Of a stretch of DNA of 53,227 nucleotides, positions 17,391-26,025 are shown piece after piece. A model generated the notes under the pieces. That model was given only the letters and a program-made list of their open reading frames with translations, ran no database searches and had not been told where the DNA came from. Positions within the stretch are counted from its first letter, which is position 1. Each line of letters begins with the position of its first letter. A program made the translations under genes and the position numbers. The stretch is from the NCBI GenBank assembly GCA_020629375.1, contig JAHDDK010000003.1:75913-129139 (forward strand), read 5' to 3'. The DNA comes from Acidimicrobiales bacterium. GTDB taxonomy: Bacteria; Actinomycetota; Acidimicrobiia; Acidimicrobiales; SHLQ01.

Positions 17391-18409
17391 CAGCTCGTCC
17401 GCGGGGCGGGCGACACGGCCTGTGGCCGGATCGATGGAGGAGCGTCGACTCGATCGAGGCTCTCGGCGACGATGTCGGCGGGTTGGGCTCCCCGAAGCCA
17501 CTCGTCAGGGTCGAGCACAAGGCGGTGGCTCAGGGTCACCGGGGCCATGACCCGAACATCGTCAGGCGTGACGAAGTCTCGTGCCATCAATGCGGCGTGT
17601 CCGCGAGCGGCCTTGAGCAGGCCAAGAGCACCTCTCGGACTCGCCCCCGCTTCGAGCTTTGGGTTTTTCCGGGTGTCCCAAACCAGCCGGACGATGTAGT
17701 CGGCGACGCTGTGGTCGACGTGAATCGACTCGACGATCTGTTGCATGAGCCGGAGTTGCCCACCGGTCACGACCGTGTCGAGCTGCACGCGCTCGGTTCG
17801 TCGGGCGACACGATCGAGCAGGATGCGGGTCTCGTCGGCGGGCTCCGGATAGCCGACGGAAAGCTTCAACAAGAACCGGTCGAGCTGTGCCTCTGGCAGC
17901 GGGTAGGTGCCCCCTTGCTCGATCGGATTCTGCGTGGCGATCACCATGAACGGGCCGGGGAGTTGGTGCGACACACCGTCGACCGTCACCTGACGTTCTT
18001 CCATGGCCTCGAGGACGGCGGCTTGGGTCTTCGGTGGGGCCCGGTTGATCTCGTCACCCAACACCAGGTTGGCGAAGATGGGACCGGGGGTGAAGACGCC
18101 GCTCCCGGTACCCGGGTTGTACACCGTCGAGCCGGTGATGTCGCCGGGCACGAGATCGGGGGTGAACTGGACCCGCGAGAACGCCATGTCGGTCACCTGC
18201 GCGAACGATCGGGCGATGAGCGTCTTCGCCAAACCAGGAACGTCTTCGAACAAAACGTGTCCGTCGGCGAGGGCAGCGATGACGAGTTGTTCGAGGACGG
18301 CTCGCTTGCCGACGACGGCTCGCTCGAGCTCGTCGACGATGCGACTGCAGTGAGCGGCAACGTCGGCGACTGTCGCCTGCGGCGCTGGCGGTACATCTGG
18401 TGTGGTCAT
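17390..18409 (-). CDS. MoxR family AAA ATPase
   Basis: The 339-aa cytoplasmic ATPase has a Walker A-like DVPGLAKT, the family segment FSRVQFTPDLVPGDITGS, Walker B LVLGDEINRAPPKTQAAVLEAM, sensor 1 in MVIATQNPIEQGGTYPLPEAQLDRF, and a C-terminal lid with SPRGALGLLKAARGHA. MoxR proteins act as chaperone-like ATPases with DUF58/vWA partners. Starts and stops overlap by 1-4 bp with both neighbours, so the operon is translationally coupled. Confidence 0.93.
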   Translation of the reverse strand: MTTPDVPPAPQATVADVAAHCSRIVDELERAVVGKRAVLEQLVIAALADGHVLFEDVPGLAKTLIARSFAQVTDMAFSRVQFTPDLVPGDITGSTVYNPGTGSGVFTPGPIFANLVLGDEINRAPPKTQAAVLEAMEERQVTVDGVSHQLPGPFMVIATQNPIEQGGTYPLPEAQLDRFLLKLSVGYPEPADETRILLDRVARRTERVQLDTVVTGGQLRLMQQIVESIHVDHSVADYIVRLVWDTRKNPKLEAGASPRGALGLLKAARGHAALMARDFVTPDDVRVMAPVTLSHRLVLDPDEWLRGAQPADIVAESLDRVDAPPSIRPQAVSPAPRTS

Positions 18410-18840
18410 GAAGCACCTTTCGGAGAACGGGAAGGCTGAACGTTTGCCTGCTCGATGGCGGTGATCCGCAGGTCGAGGTAGTCCTGATCGAACTTCTTGG
18501 GGATGCCGTTGCCGTCGACCGGGATCCAGAACCGGCGGCCACGGCGCCACGGCGTGTTTGGCCCGATCGGGCCGCCGCGCGATTCGAGTGCCCGGCCAAC
18601 GTCGTCGAGCTCGACGAGCAATCGCTCCCACGCGCGTGGGTCGTGCCTGGCACGATCGATCAGTTGAACGAGGCGGTTGAACGAATCCTCGGTCGACATG
18701 ACCCGAGTGCTCGGCGTCGGTGCCAGAACGGGTCCGGCATCGAAGTTTCGATACGGGTACCGGGTCGACGCCGCGTAGCCGAGCTGGGCAACAGCGGCGA
18801 CGAGAACAACTCCGACAAACAGGGCGATACCGAGGATCAC
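18406..18840 (-). CDS. small membrane-anchored protein of the MoxR operon
   Basis: The 144-aa product has one N-terminal transmembrane helix (ILGIALFVGVVLVAAVAQLGYA) and a hydrophilic, mostly helical remainder. No family is recognised. The GTG start overlaps the DUF4129-type gene stop (GTGA) and its stop overlaps the moxR ATG (ATGA). The location suggests an accessory subunit of the MoxR-DUF58 system. Confidence 0.7.
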   Translation of the reverse strand: MILGIALFVGVVLVAAVAQLGYAASTRYPYRNFDAGPVLAPTPSTRVMSTEDSFNRLVQLIDRARHDPRAWERLLVELDDVGRALESRGGPIGPNTPWRRGRRFWIPVDGNGIPKKFDQDYLDLRITAIEQANVQPSRSPKGAS

Positions 18841-20114
18841 GGTCGTTGCGCTTTGTTGATGAGGACGGGGTTCATGAGTACGGAGTCGACGAGCACGGCG
18901 TCGCTCGGGGCAGCTCGGGTGGCCCAGGCGTCGCGAATGTCTCGAAGCGCGTCGATCGCGTCGCTGCGCATCTGTTCGGTGATCGGGGTCGTCGAGTACC
19001 GGGCAAGTTCGAAACGGCTCGTGAGTACGCGCAACGGCTGGTCGACGCCGGCCACCATTCCGATGGTCCGATCGAGATAGGTGGCGCATGTCTCGCTTCG
19101 ACGTCGAGCGAGGGTGGGATCACCGAAACCCGTTTCGAGCGTCGCATAGGCGCGCTGGATGGCGCGGGCGGGCTCGTCGTCATGTCGGAGGTCGCGCAAC
19201 AAGTCGTTGATAGTGCGAACTTTCGCTTCTGCGTGCGCTCGGGCGACTTCGTCGTCATCGTCGATGTCAGCGTCGTCGTCCGGATCGATCGCCTCGTCGT
19301 CGTCGAGTTCGTAGATCCGTAGCCCGATCGATCGTTCGGATCGTTCTCCATCGCCTTTGTCCTTGTCGGACCGCGTCCCGAAGGCGACGAGCAGCAGAAC
19401 ACCGACGAGGAGCGGAATACCGATGAGCAGGGCGTTGGCCACGACAGCTCCGACGATGACCGCAAGCCAGTTCGGCCCGTCGTCGACTTCGGTCGGAGCC
19501 GGGGTGAGCCGGCGTGGCGTCGTGGTCGTCGTGGTCTCCGTCGTCGGCTCGGTGAGCTCGCTTCGCTGGATGGTGACCTCGGGGTCACCAACAAGTTCGA
19601 CGTCGATACGTCCGTTCGACTCGCTGAACACGATGTACCCGCTTGCCGACTCCGACGACTCGAGCCTGACGAGGCCGGTCTCGTCAATCGTGTAGCGGAC
19701 GGGGTTGCCGTCGACACGGGTCAACGAGTCGATCTCTCGGACATACCAGTCGGGCGGCAGGCAGGCTCCCACGCACAGGTACTCGGTGGTGTCCCAGGTC
19801 CCGGCGACTCGGGCGCGACAGACCTGGTTGTCGTCACTGCCTGCGAAACAGGAGACAGTTAGGAGATCGTTGGCTTGAACGGTGACGGGGGTTGGTTCGT
19901 CTTCGGCTGCGAGAGTCGGAGCGCCGTAGAGGTTGTTGGTCGATGCGCCCGATCCGATGAGCCACAGTGCTGCGAGGGCGACGACGGCAGCGAGGATGAC
20001 CGGTGTCTTCGTGAGGACGGGCGGAAGTCCCTTGGGTTCGGGCGCGTCGGCGTGGAGGACGTCCTGGACGTCGACGTCGCTGGAGCCAACGGAAGAGGGT
20101 TCGAGTAGTTGCAC
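18837..20114 (-). CDS. membrane protein with C-terminal DUF4129-like domain
   Basis: The 425-aa product has a first membrane helix near 37-58 (ILAAVVALAALWLIGSG) and an extracytoplasmic domain to about 210 with four cysteines (SCFAGSDDNQVC and YLCVGACLPP), suggesting disulphides. A short Thr run leads to a second helix near 220-245. The cytoplasmic C-terminus has an Asp-rich patch (about 265-285) and a helical domain resembling DUF4129 (AIQRAYATLETGFG...). DUF4129 proteins accompany MoxR and DUF58 genes. The GTG at 20114 has no clear ribosome site. It is the first gene of the overlapping operon. Confidence 0.72.
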   Translation of the reverse strand: MQLLEPSSVGSSDVDVQDVLHADAPEPKGLPPVLTKTPVILAAVVALAALWLIGSGASTNNLYGAPTLAAEDEPTPVTVQANDLLTVSCFAGSDDNQVCRARVAGTWDTTEYLCVGACLPPDWYVREIDSLTRVDGNPVRYTIDETGLVRLESSESASGYIVFSESNGRIDVELVGDPEVTIQRSELTEPTTETTTTTTPRRLTPAPTEVDDGPNWLAVIVGAVVANALLIGIPLLVGVLLLVAFGTRSDKDKGDGERSERSIGLRIYELDDDEAIDPDDDADIDDDDEVARAHAEAKVRTINDLLRDLRHDDEPARAIQRAYATLETGFGDPTLARRRSETCATYLDRTIGMVAGVDQPLRVLTSRFELARYSTTPITEQMRSDAIDALRDIRDAWATRAAPSDAVLVDSVLMNPVLINKAQRP

Positions 20115-20194
20115 GGTAATGACCAGTCTGTCTCACTGGACACGCCCACGAGCACCTGGCGGTTCCGTGCAATCTCCGACATCTCCGCCGTCAT

Positions 20195-20223
20195 GTAACG
20201 AGAGGGTCAGACCCCGGAATTAC
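20195..20223 (+). repeat. 29-bp palindromic repeat, copy A
   Basis: Arms GTAAC(GAG) and ATTAC flank the core GGGTCAGACCC. It is the same length and consensus as the copies at 38836, 39798, 39841 and 46057. It lies upstream of the DUF4129-type gene and beside the hairpin cluster after lysC. Confidence 0.9.
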
Positions 20224-20225
20224 GT

Positions 20226-20384
20226 AGTCGTCCGACGCCGTGCGGCAGACAAACCAGCAACGATCCGGCTACGCCGGCCGTTGCGGAGCCGGCCTCCGGC
20301 CAACCGCAGCGCGAGCCCCTACCAAGGCAGTTCGGCAAAGCCGAACTGTGTAAGGACGACGAAGTCGTCCGACGCCGTGCGGCA
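20226..20384. repeat. cluster of four triloop hairpins bounded by a 22-bp direct repeat, downstream of lysC
   Basis: The direct repeat copies are 20226-20247 and 20363-20384. Perfect hairpins with 3-base loops are CCGGC-TAC-GCCGG (20265-20277), GCCGG-CCT-CCGGC (20288-20300), CAGTTCGGC-AAA-GCCGAACTG (20328-20348) and GGACGAC-GAA-GTCGTCC (20354-20370). The last two are the first structures met by transcription leaving lysC (minus strand) and could act as a terminator or 3'-end protector, though no T-run follows. The 14-mer CCGCAGCGCGAGCC inside (20304-20317) recurs at 44744-44757. No coding capacity is visible. Confidence 0.75.
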
Positions 20385-20388
20385 AGTA

Positions 20389-20862
20389 TCAGCCCAGGTC
20401 GAAGGCGTCGTGCAGCACCTGGGTGGCTCGGTCGACGTCGTCGGCCCGGACGGCGCAGCTGATCCGGATGGCCGAGGTCGAGATCATCTCAATGTTGATG
20501 CTGGCTTCGGCGAGGGTCTCGAACATGGTTGCGGCGACACCGGGGTTCGACTTCATACCGGCACCAACGAGCGAGACTCGACCAATCGAGTCGTCGGTGA
20601 TGACGGTGCACTCGTGCTCGGCGAAACGGGACTCGGTGATCGACGTGGCTGTGGCTGCGTCGCCCTTTGGACAGGTGAAGCTGATGTCGGTCACGCCGTG
20701 GTCGATCGAGACGTTCTGAACGATCATGTCGACGTTGACGCCCGCTTCGGCGAGAGCACGAAACAGCCCAGCCGCAATACCGGGCTCATCGGGGACGCCG
20801 CTGACGGTGACCTTTGCTTCGGAGGTGTCTGGCACGACGGCAGAGACGACGGCTTGTTCCAT
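20389..20862 (-). CDS. predicted internal-start beta subunit of aspartate kinase
   Basis: The same frame as lysC, starting at ATG 20862 (MEQAVVSAVVPDTSEAK), with GAGGAGG at an eight-base spacing. The 157-aa product holds both ACT domains. Overlapping alpha/beta lysC genes are known in other Gram-positive bacteria. Here the internal ribosome site is seen; its use is inferred. Confidence 0.45.
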   Translation of the reverse strand: MEQAVVSAVVPDTSEAKVTVSGVPDEPGIAAGLFRALAEAGVNVDMIVQNVSIDHGVTDISFTCPKGDAATATSITESRFAEHECTVITDDSIGRVSLVGAGMKSNPGVAATMFETLAEASINIEMISTSAIRISCAVRADDVDRATQVLHDAFDLG

Positions 20863-21600
20863 GTCGGGATCCTCCTCGACCACCCAGGTGCCGGGCTCCC
20901 AGGTGAAGGCTGAACGCACGTGCAGGGGCACGCGGTAGGTGCGGGCGACCTCGACGGATCGCATGGCGGGCTTGGGGCATCCGACGGCGGTCATTTCGAG
21001 CAGCTCGTCGAAGCTGATCTGCGGCATCTTGCGGGCCGTCGAGACGACACGTGGGTCGGTGGTGAATACGCCCGAAACATCGGTGTAGAGCTCGCAGGCG
21101 TCGGCGTCGAGCACGCTTGCGAGCGCGACGGCGGTCGTGTCCGAGCCGCCGCGCCCAAGGAAGGTGACGTCCTTTTCGGTCGACACGCCTTGCGAGCCGG
21201 CCACGATCGGCACCATGCCCGCGTCGATCGCTTCGCGAACGCGGTACGGGTTGATCTCGAGGATCTTCGCGTTGCGATGATTGGCGTCGGTGATGAAGCC
21301 GGCCTGGCTGCCCGTGAACGACGCCGACGGCACGCCTGCGTCGTTGAGCGCCATGGCGACGAGGGCACAGGCCTTCCGTTCGCCTGCGGTGATCAGTAGG
21401 TCCATCTCGCGACCGGGCTGAGTGGTCGACACCTCGTCAGCGAGGCGCAACAACTCGTCGGTTTCTTTGCCCATGGCGGAAACGACGAGCACGACGTCGT
21501 CGCCTCGCCGTCGGCATCGAGCGACGTGATCGGCGACCTCACCGATCCGCTCGGCATTGGCGACGGAGGTTCCACCGAACTTCTGAACGACGAGAGCCAC
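20389..21600 (-). CDS. lysC: aspartate kinase
   Basis: Aspartokinase phosphorylates aspartate, the first step to lysine, threonine and methionine. The 403-aa product has the KFGGTSVAN substrate/ATP motif at residues 5-13, SAMGKETDEL, the ITAGERKA loop, FLGRGGSDTTAVALA, and two C-terminal ACT domains from about residue 265 (VSGVPDEPGIAAGLF...; LVGAGMKSNPGVAATMF) for feedback control. The start is GTG. An ATG at 20862 inside the gene (residue 247), preceded by GAGGAGG eight bases upstream, would give a 157-aa beta subunit made of the ACT domains, as in Bacillus and Corynebacterium. Confidence 0.95.
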   Translation of the reverse strand: MALVVQKFGGTSVANAERIGEVADHVARCRRRGDDVVLVVSAMGKETDELLRLADEVSTTQPGREMDLLITAGERKACALVAMALNDAGVPSASFTGSQAGFITDANHRNAKILEINPYRVREAIDAGMVPIVAGSQGVSTEKDVTFLGRGGSDTTAVALASVLDADACELYTDVSGVFTTDPRVVSTARKMPQISFDELLEMTAVGCPKPAMRSVEVARTYRVPLHVRSAFTWEPGTWVVEEDPDMEQAVVSAVVPDTSEAKVTVSGVPDEPGIAAGLFRALAEAGVNVDMIVQNVSIDHGVTDISFTCPKGDAATATSITESRFAEHECTVITDDSIGRVSLVGAGMKSNPGVAATMFETLAEASINIEMISTSAIRISCAVRADDVDRATQVLHDAFDLG

Positions 21601-21624
21601 GGCCCGTCACGGTAACGTTGCAGC

Positions 21625-21723
21625 GTGTCTCCCGAAACTCGCCGCCGCTGGGTCCTGATCATCGGCATTCTGCTCGTGGTCGGAATGCTCGCTCCACTAC
21701 TCGGAATCGTCTTCGCCGGATAA
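21625..21723 (+). CDS. possible 32-aa single-pass membrane peptide
   Basis: A GTG-started frame, divergent from lysC, encodes a basic N-terminus (SPETRRRW), one hydrophobic helix (VLIIGILLVVGMLAPLLG) and a short end IVFAG before TAA. The positive-inside pattern is what a real small membrane protein would show. No strong ribosome site is visible. It fills the 155-bp gap between lysC and the methyltransferase-like gene. Confidence 0.4.
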   Translation: MSPETRRRWVLIIGILLVVGMLAPLLGIVFAG

Positions 21724-21755
21724 GCACCGTTTCGACGATCGACCTCTCCGATCAA

Positions 21756-22223
21756 TCAGGGGTTCTCGTCGGGTGAGGTGGCGTCTGTCGGCGTTGCCGC
21801 AACGATGGCGGGCAAGTCGAGCAGCCGCGCATCGATCCACCAGCTTCCCTGTTCATCGACGAAGCGCTCGATGGCGGCGATGGTCCAACCTGCGTCTCGG
21901 ATGGCGAGCACGGTGTCTCGGGTGGTCTGTTCACCTGATGCCGCGCCGCGGGCGACCCGACGGACTCGGGATTGACGTCGTAGCGGGCGAGTGGGTTCGA
22001 CGATGCGGATCTCCGCACCGGGTTGCATGACCTGTCGCCAGCGCCGCAGCGTCGCCGTGGTGTCGCGAGCGTCGGACGGAAGGGCGTCGACAACGAGCAC
22101 GCGGTCGTAGCGAGCGTCGGGCTCCGCCGACGTGTTGTCCCATTCGAGACCGTCGTTTCCGAGGGTGGCTCGATGCGTTGCAGCCCGAAATCCGACGGCG
22201 GTGGCGCGGTCGAAGCGGCTCAT
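21756..22223 (-). CDS. truncated SAM-dependent methyltransferase-like protein
   Basis: The 155-aa product matches the middle of a class I methyltransferase fold: YDRVLVVDALPSDARDTTATLRRWRQVMQPGAEIRIVEPT resembles the motif II-III region (FDxVxxxxxLHHxxD...LxPGGxxxxxEP). A C-terminal segment TVLAIRDAGWTIAAIERF follows. The N-terminal SAM-binding glycine-rich motif is absent, and no upstream frame supplies it because the start ATG overlaps the dioxygenase stop (ATGA). It may be a decayed enzyme or a partner subunit. Confidence 0.55.
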   Translation of the reverse strand: MSRFDRATAVGFRAATHRATLGNDGLEWDNTSAEPDARYDRVLVVDALPSDARDTTATLRRWRQVMQPGAEIRIVEPTRPLRRQSRVRRVARGAASGEQTTRDTVLAIRDAGWTIAAIERFVDEQGSWWIDARLLDLPAIVAATPTDATSPDENP

Positions 22224-23347
22224 GCGATCTGCACGGTCCGAAGCCGACTCTCGAGGTCTTCGTGATTGAGATAGGCGCCGTGGAAGACTCGCCGCCCGCT
22301 GAAGCCCATACGTCCGTGAAGACATCGCCAGTTGTCGAGCATGAGGCAGTCGCCGGGTTCGAGCCTCATTATCCACCATGAGGACCGGTCGTTGATGATC
22401 TCGTGGAAGGCGGCGTAGGCGTCGTACCAGGCAGAGAGGTCAGGTTCGGGAAGGACGAACGGAGCGCGGTCGTAGTTGTTGACCGTGATCTGTTCGACTT
22501 CGCCCGTCGCATCGAGGCGGATGGTTGGACGCCTGGAGAGGAGGCTCACGCCATCTTCGAGGTATCGACCGGGGACATCGACTCGCGTCAGGATGTCGAA
22601 GGCGTCCGGGTCGCCTTCACGGAGGGCGGCAGCTGCAGCGAACCCGTCGACGAGCACCGACTCACCACCGGTGCCGGTTCGTTCGCTGCACAGAAAGAAC
22701 TGCAGCCCGGGTGCATCGTGACTGTACGTGCCGTCAGTGTGGGGCAACAGTGTGTCGGTCCCGTACGCCGAGTCGGCGTGGGGGACCTCCTCGGCGGACA
22801 GCGTGTACACACCGCCGAAGATGGTGTGTCGGACGTACCCAATGCGGTCGGCGAGTGCTTGGGCATCGTCGAGCGTCGTCGGGGCATCGTGCATCAGCGC
22901 GAAGCCGTACCGGTCGAGGTCCGCTAACCACGCCGTCCAGGCGTCAGACGGTTCGGTCTTCGCTCCAGACATCACGTCTGCCCACGGCTGGCTCGTCGCG
23001 GTGGCATCGGCTGGATCTCGCCAGCGCCGTTGGCGAATGGATCTGTCGTCGGACACGAGCGGACCGAGGGTTGCCAGGCTCAGTAGCGACTCGGGGTCGT
23101 CGCCCGCCCAGCTCACTCGGATCACTCCGTCAGCCAACGACACCGACTCGGGGCGAATCGCCCGATCGATCGAGAACGTGTCCACATTGCGTTGACCAGT
23201 TGCCGGATCGAATGACTGGAGATCCTCACTGTGGTCTCGAACCCAGAACCACGGAAGGTCGAGTCGCTGCCCGTCATCGAAGGTGATGTGCAGGTGGCCG
23301 TCGACGATGTCGGCGGCCGATATCCGCGGAACGACCATGCGCGCCAC
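22220..23347 (-). CDS. gamma-butyrobetaine hydroxylase / TauD-like 2-oxoglutarate dioxygenase
   Basis: The 375-aa Fe(II)/2-oxoglutarate oxygenase has an N-terminal DUF971-like domain (GHLHITFDDGQRLDLPWFW; FDPATGQRNV) and a TauD/TfdA domain from about 140. Iron ligands are visible: HTD in LPHTDGTY and the distal His in CLHGRMGFSGRR, where the Arg binds 2-oxoglutarate. IFGGVYTLS, HADSAYG and LEPGDCLMLDN also match gamma-butyrobetaine/trimethyllysine hydroxylases. The zinc cysteines usual between WLRD and HPxTxQR are missing (RDHSEDLQSFDPATGQR). The alternative ATG at 23338 is equally possible. It is translationally coupled to the methyltransferase-like gene. The substrate is probably a trimethylated amino-acid betaine, but this is unproven. 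Confidence 0.82.
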   Translation of the reverse strand: MARMVVPRISAADIVDGHLHITFDDGQRLDLPWFWVRDHSEDLQSFDPATGQRNVDTFSIDRAIRPESVSLADGVIRVSWAGDDPESLLSLATLGPLVSDDRSIRQRRWRDPADATATSQPWADVMSGAKTEPSDAWTAWLADLDRYGFALMHDAPTTLDDAQALADRIGYVRHTIFGGVYTLSAEEVPHADSAYGTDTLLPHTDGTYSHDAPGLQFFLCSERTGTGGESVLVDGFAAAAALREGDPDAFDILTRVDVPGRYLEDGVSLLSRRPTIRLDATGEVEQITVNNYDRAPFVLPEPDLSAWYDAYAAFHEIINDRSSWWIMRLEPGDCLMLDNWRCLHGRMGFSGRRVFHGAYLNHEDLESRLRTVQIA

Positions 23348-23439
23348 GGTAACGGCCGCGTGAACAGCCGGGGCGCGCGATATGCGTCGGACGGAGTGCG
23401 CCCGGTAGCGTCTTCCGGCTAACAGGAGGAACCCGCCAA

Positions 23440-24210
23440 ATGAAACTCATCAAACTTGCGATCGCGGCACTCGCACTGAGCCTCGTCGCCGCTGCGTGCG
23501 GTGGCGATGCCGACACGAGCGAATTCGGACTCGTATCTGCCGACACCCTGACCGTGTGCACCGACGTGCCCTACCCACCGATGGAGTTCGAGGATCCGAG
23601 CACGGACTCGGGATACTCGGGCTTCGACATCGAGCTCGCTGACGCGATCGCCGACGACCTCGGTCTGACGCTCGCCGTTGCCACCCCCGGCTGGGAAGCG
23701 ATCACGTCCGGACTCGCCATGGAGACCGATCAGTGCGACATCTCGGCCGCGTCGATCACGATCACCGAAGAGCGTGAAGAGAACATCGACTTCACCGACT
23801 CGTACTTCACGGCGGAGCAGTCGCTCTACGTACTCGCCGACAACGGTGGCGCAAGCGCAGCCGACATCGGTGCGATCGCTGTGCAGTCCGGCACGACCGG
23901 CGAGATCTACGCGCAGGAGAACCTGGGCAACGAGCTGATCTCGTTCGAGGACGCCGGCGCGCTGTACCTCGCGTTGCAGGCTGGCGAAGTCGACGGCGTC
24001 ATCACCGACCTCGTCGGCAACCAGGGCTACGCCGACGAGAACCCCGGCGTCGGCAAGGTCATGGAGACCTACGCCACCGACGAGGAGTACGGCATGGCGG
24101 TTCAGGAAGAGGGCTCCGAAGCCCTTCTCGAAGCCGTCAACGCCAGCCTCGCCGAGCTCCGCGACAACGGCACCTATCAGGACATCTTCGACAAGTGGTT
24201 CTCGGCCTGA
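23440..24210 (+). CDS. amino-acid ABC transporter substrate-binding lipoprotein
   Basis: The 256-aa family-3 solute-binding protein has a lipoprotein signal peptide ending in LVAAAC (lipid-modified Cys20). The SBP_bac_3 pattern follows: VCTDVPYPPMEF, GFDIELADAIADDLGL, GWEAITSGL, ITITEEREENIDFTDSY, VQSGTTGE, and the C-terminal NGTYQDIFDKWF. The ribosome site AGGAGGA lies upstream of the ATG. It is separated from its permease by a strong hairpin, which would give more binding protein than membrane subunits. Confidence 0.93.
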   Translation: MKLIKLAIAALALSLVAAACGGDADTSEFGLVSADTLTVCTDVPYPPMEFEDPSTDSGYSGFDIELADAIADDLGLTLAVATPGWEAITSGLAMETDQCDISAASITITEEREENIDFTDSYFTAEQSLYVLADNGGASAADIGAIAVQSGTTGEIYAQENLGNELISFEDAGALYLALQAGEVDGVITDLVGNQGYADENPGVGKVMETYATDEEYGMAVQEEGSEALLEAVNASLAELRDNGTYQDIFDKWFSA

Positions 24211-24252
24211 TCGTCTGAGTCCACGGATCGAACGTCGATTTCAATGCGTCTT

Positions 24253-24290
24253 GCCGGGCGGGCCCAGTGGGTCCGCCCGGCGGCGCTTTT
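24253..24290 (+). terminator. intrinsic terminator or attenuator between binding protein and permease
   Basis: A 13-bp stem, GCCGGGCGGGCCC (24253-24265) and GGGTCCGCCCGGC (24269-24281) with one G-T pair and a 3-base loop, is followed by GGCGCTTTT. It sits 42 bp after the binding-protein stop. Confidence 0.8.
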
Positions 24291-24318
24291 GACCGGCTGA
24301 GCCTGCACGACGCCTCCC

Positions 24319-25113
24319 ATGAAGAACCTCACACCCCGTCAACGCACCCGGATCTACGTGGTGTCGATGTACACCCTCGCCGCGGCGATTGCCCTGTTCG
24401 TCGGATTCGCCGCCGACTGGGAACGCATCGGCCGCAACTTCTTCAACACCGAGATCATGCGCGACATGTTTCCGGACGTGATCCTGATCGCGGCGCGCAA
24501 CACGATCATCTACACGGCGTTGAGCTTCACGATCGGCCTCGTGCTCGCGTTGATGTTGGCGCTCATGCGGTTGTCGAGCATCGGCCCGTTTCGGGCGTTC
24601 GCGATCGCCTACATCGAGCTGTTCCGCGGGCTCCCTGCACTGATCACGCTGATCTTCATCGGGTTTGGGATCCCGCTTGCGTTCCGCTGGTCGATCCCTG
24701 GCGGCACCCTGGGCGCCGGCTCGGTCGGGCTCGCGATCGTGGCAGGCGCCTATATGGCCGAAACGATCCGCGCCGGCATCGAGGCCGTCCCGAAAGGCCA
24801 GACCGAAGCGGCCCGCTCACTCGGCATGTCGAAGAGCCGGACGATGTTCTCGATCATCTTGCCGCAGGCCTTCCGGATCATCATTCCTCCGCTCACCAAC
24901 GAACTCGTGCTGCTCATCAAGGACACGTCACTCTTCTTCGTGCTCGGCTCGACGCCGGGTTCGAAGGAACTCACGAAATTCAGCCGGGACTTTATGAACT
25001 CGGCGAAGAACGCGACGCCGCTGACGGTGGCGGCGATCGTCTACCTGATCATCACCCTGCCGCTGACGTTCCTCGTCAGACGGCTCGAGAAGTCGGCGGC
25101 CAAGGCTCGATGA
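24319..25113 (+). CDS. amino-acid ABC transporter permease
   Basis: The 264-aa inner-membrane subunit of the polar amino-acid (HisM/GlnP) type has five or more hydrophobic helices. The segment [20 protein letters not shown] is typical of the family, and the EAA loop that contacts the ATPase reads [20 protein letters not shown]. Its stop overlaps the ATPase start (ATGA). Confidence 0.94.
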   Translation: MKNLTPRQRTRIYVVSMYTLAAAIALFVGFAADWERIGRNFFNTEIMRDMFPDVILIAARNTIIYTALSFTIGLVLALMLALMRLSSIGPFRAFAIAYIELFRGLPALITLIFIGFGIPLAFRWSIPGGTLGAGSVGLAIVAGAYMAETIRAGIEAVPKGQTEAARSLGMSKSRTMFSIILPQAFRIIIPPLTNELVLLIKDTSLFFVLGSTPGSKELTKFSRDFMNSAKNATPLTVAAIVYLIITLPLTFLVRRLEKSAAKAR

Positions 25114-25865
25114 ACGACACCACATTCGACGGCCCCGCCATCGCCGTCCGAGATCTCCACAAGAGCTTCGATGAGCTCGAAGTCCTCAAGGGCATCGACT
25201 TCCACGTCGACGCCGGCGAAGTCGTCTGCGTGATTGGGCCGTCGGGGTCGGGCAAGTCGACGCTGCTCCGCTGCATCAACCGGCTCGAGGAGTCCCAGTC
25301 CGGCCAAATCCTCATCGAGGGCGAGGACATCACGCACCCCGACGCCGACGTCGACAAGCTCCGCACTCGGATCGGGATGGTGTTCCAACAGTTCAACCTG
25401 TTCCCGCACCTGACCGTGCTGAAGAACCTGACGATCGGCCCGACCGGCGTGCTCAAGCGCGACAAGTCGGAGGCGGCCGACTACGCCCGCGAGATGCTGA
25501 ACCGTGTCGGCCTGGCCGACAAGATCGACGCGTACCCGTCGCACCTCTCCGGTGGCCAGCAACAGCGTGTCGCGATCGCGCGAGCGTTGTGCATGCAGCC
25601 CGACATGATGCTGTTCGACGAGCCAACCTCGGCCCTCGACCCCGAACTCATCGGCGAAGTCCTCGACGTCATGCGTTCCCTCGCCGACGAGGGCATGACG
25701 ATGATGATCGTCACCCACGAGATCTCGTTCGCCCATGAGGTTGCCGATCGCGTCGTCTTCATGGACGGCGGCGTCGTCGTCGAAGAAGGCTCCCCCGCCG
25801 ATGTCCTCGACAACCCCCAGACCGACCGGGCCAAACAGTTCCTTCGCCAGCTCGACGAGCACTGA
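25110..25865 (+). CDS. amino-acid ABC transporter ATP-binding protein
   Basis: The 251-aa ABC ATPase has Walker [10 protein letters not shown], the Q-loop in [16 protein letters not shown], the signature [15 protein letters not shown], Walker [15 protein letters not shown], and the H-loop [18 protein letters not shown] is characteristic of the polar amino-acid (GlnQ/HisP) subgroup. It completes a binding protein-permease-ATPase set. The specific amino acid is not readable from sequence. Confidence 0.96.
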   Translation: MNDTTFDGPAIAVRDLHKSFDELEVLKGIDFHVDAGEVVCVIGPSGSGKSTLLRCINRLEESQSGQILIEGEDITHPDADVDKLRTRIGMVFQQFNLFPHLTVLKNLTIGPTGVLKRDKSEAADYAREMLNRVGLADKIDAYPSHLSGGQQQRVAIARALCMQPDMMLFDEPTSALDPELIGEVLDVMRSLADEGMTMMIVTHEISFAHEVADRVVFMDGGVVVEEGSPADVLDNPQTDRAKQFLRQLDEH

Positions 25866-26025
25866 CACCCGCCGCAATCGCCAGCTTCGCCGATGCGCAC
25901 CCGTCACCGGTCGCTTGGTCGTTCGGTTCGGTCGGCGAGTGGACCGGTGGTGTCGGGATGTGTGTGTCTCTCGTGGTGAGCGGCGTGGCGGTTCGGACCG
26001 GGTTGAGGGCCCCCGATCCAACGCG

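Noticed and set aside
19933..20913. 326-aa open frame spanning the DUF4129 gene start, the repeat cluster and lysC
   Set aside because: It crosses intergenic repeats and two genes on the other strand; composition is not protein-like.
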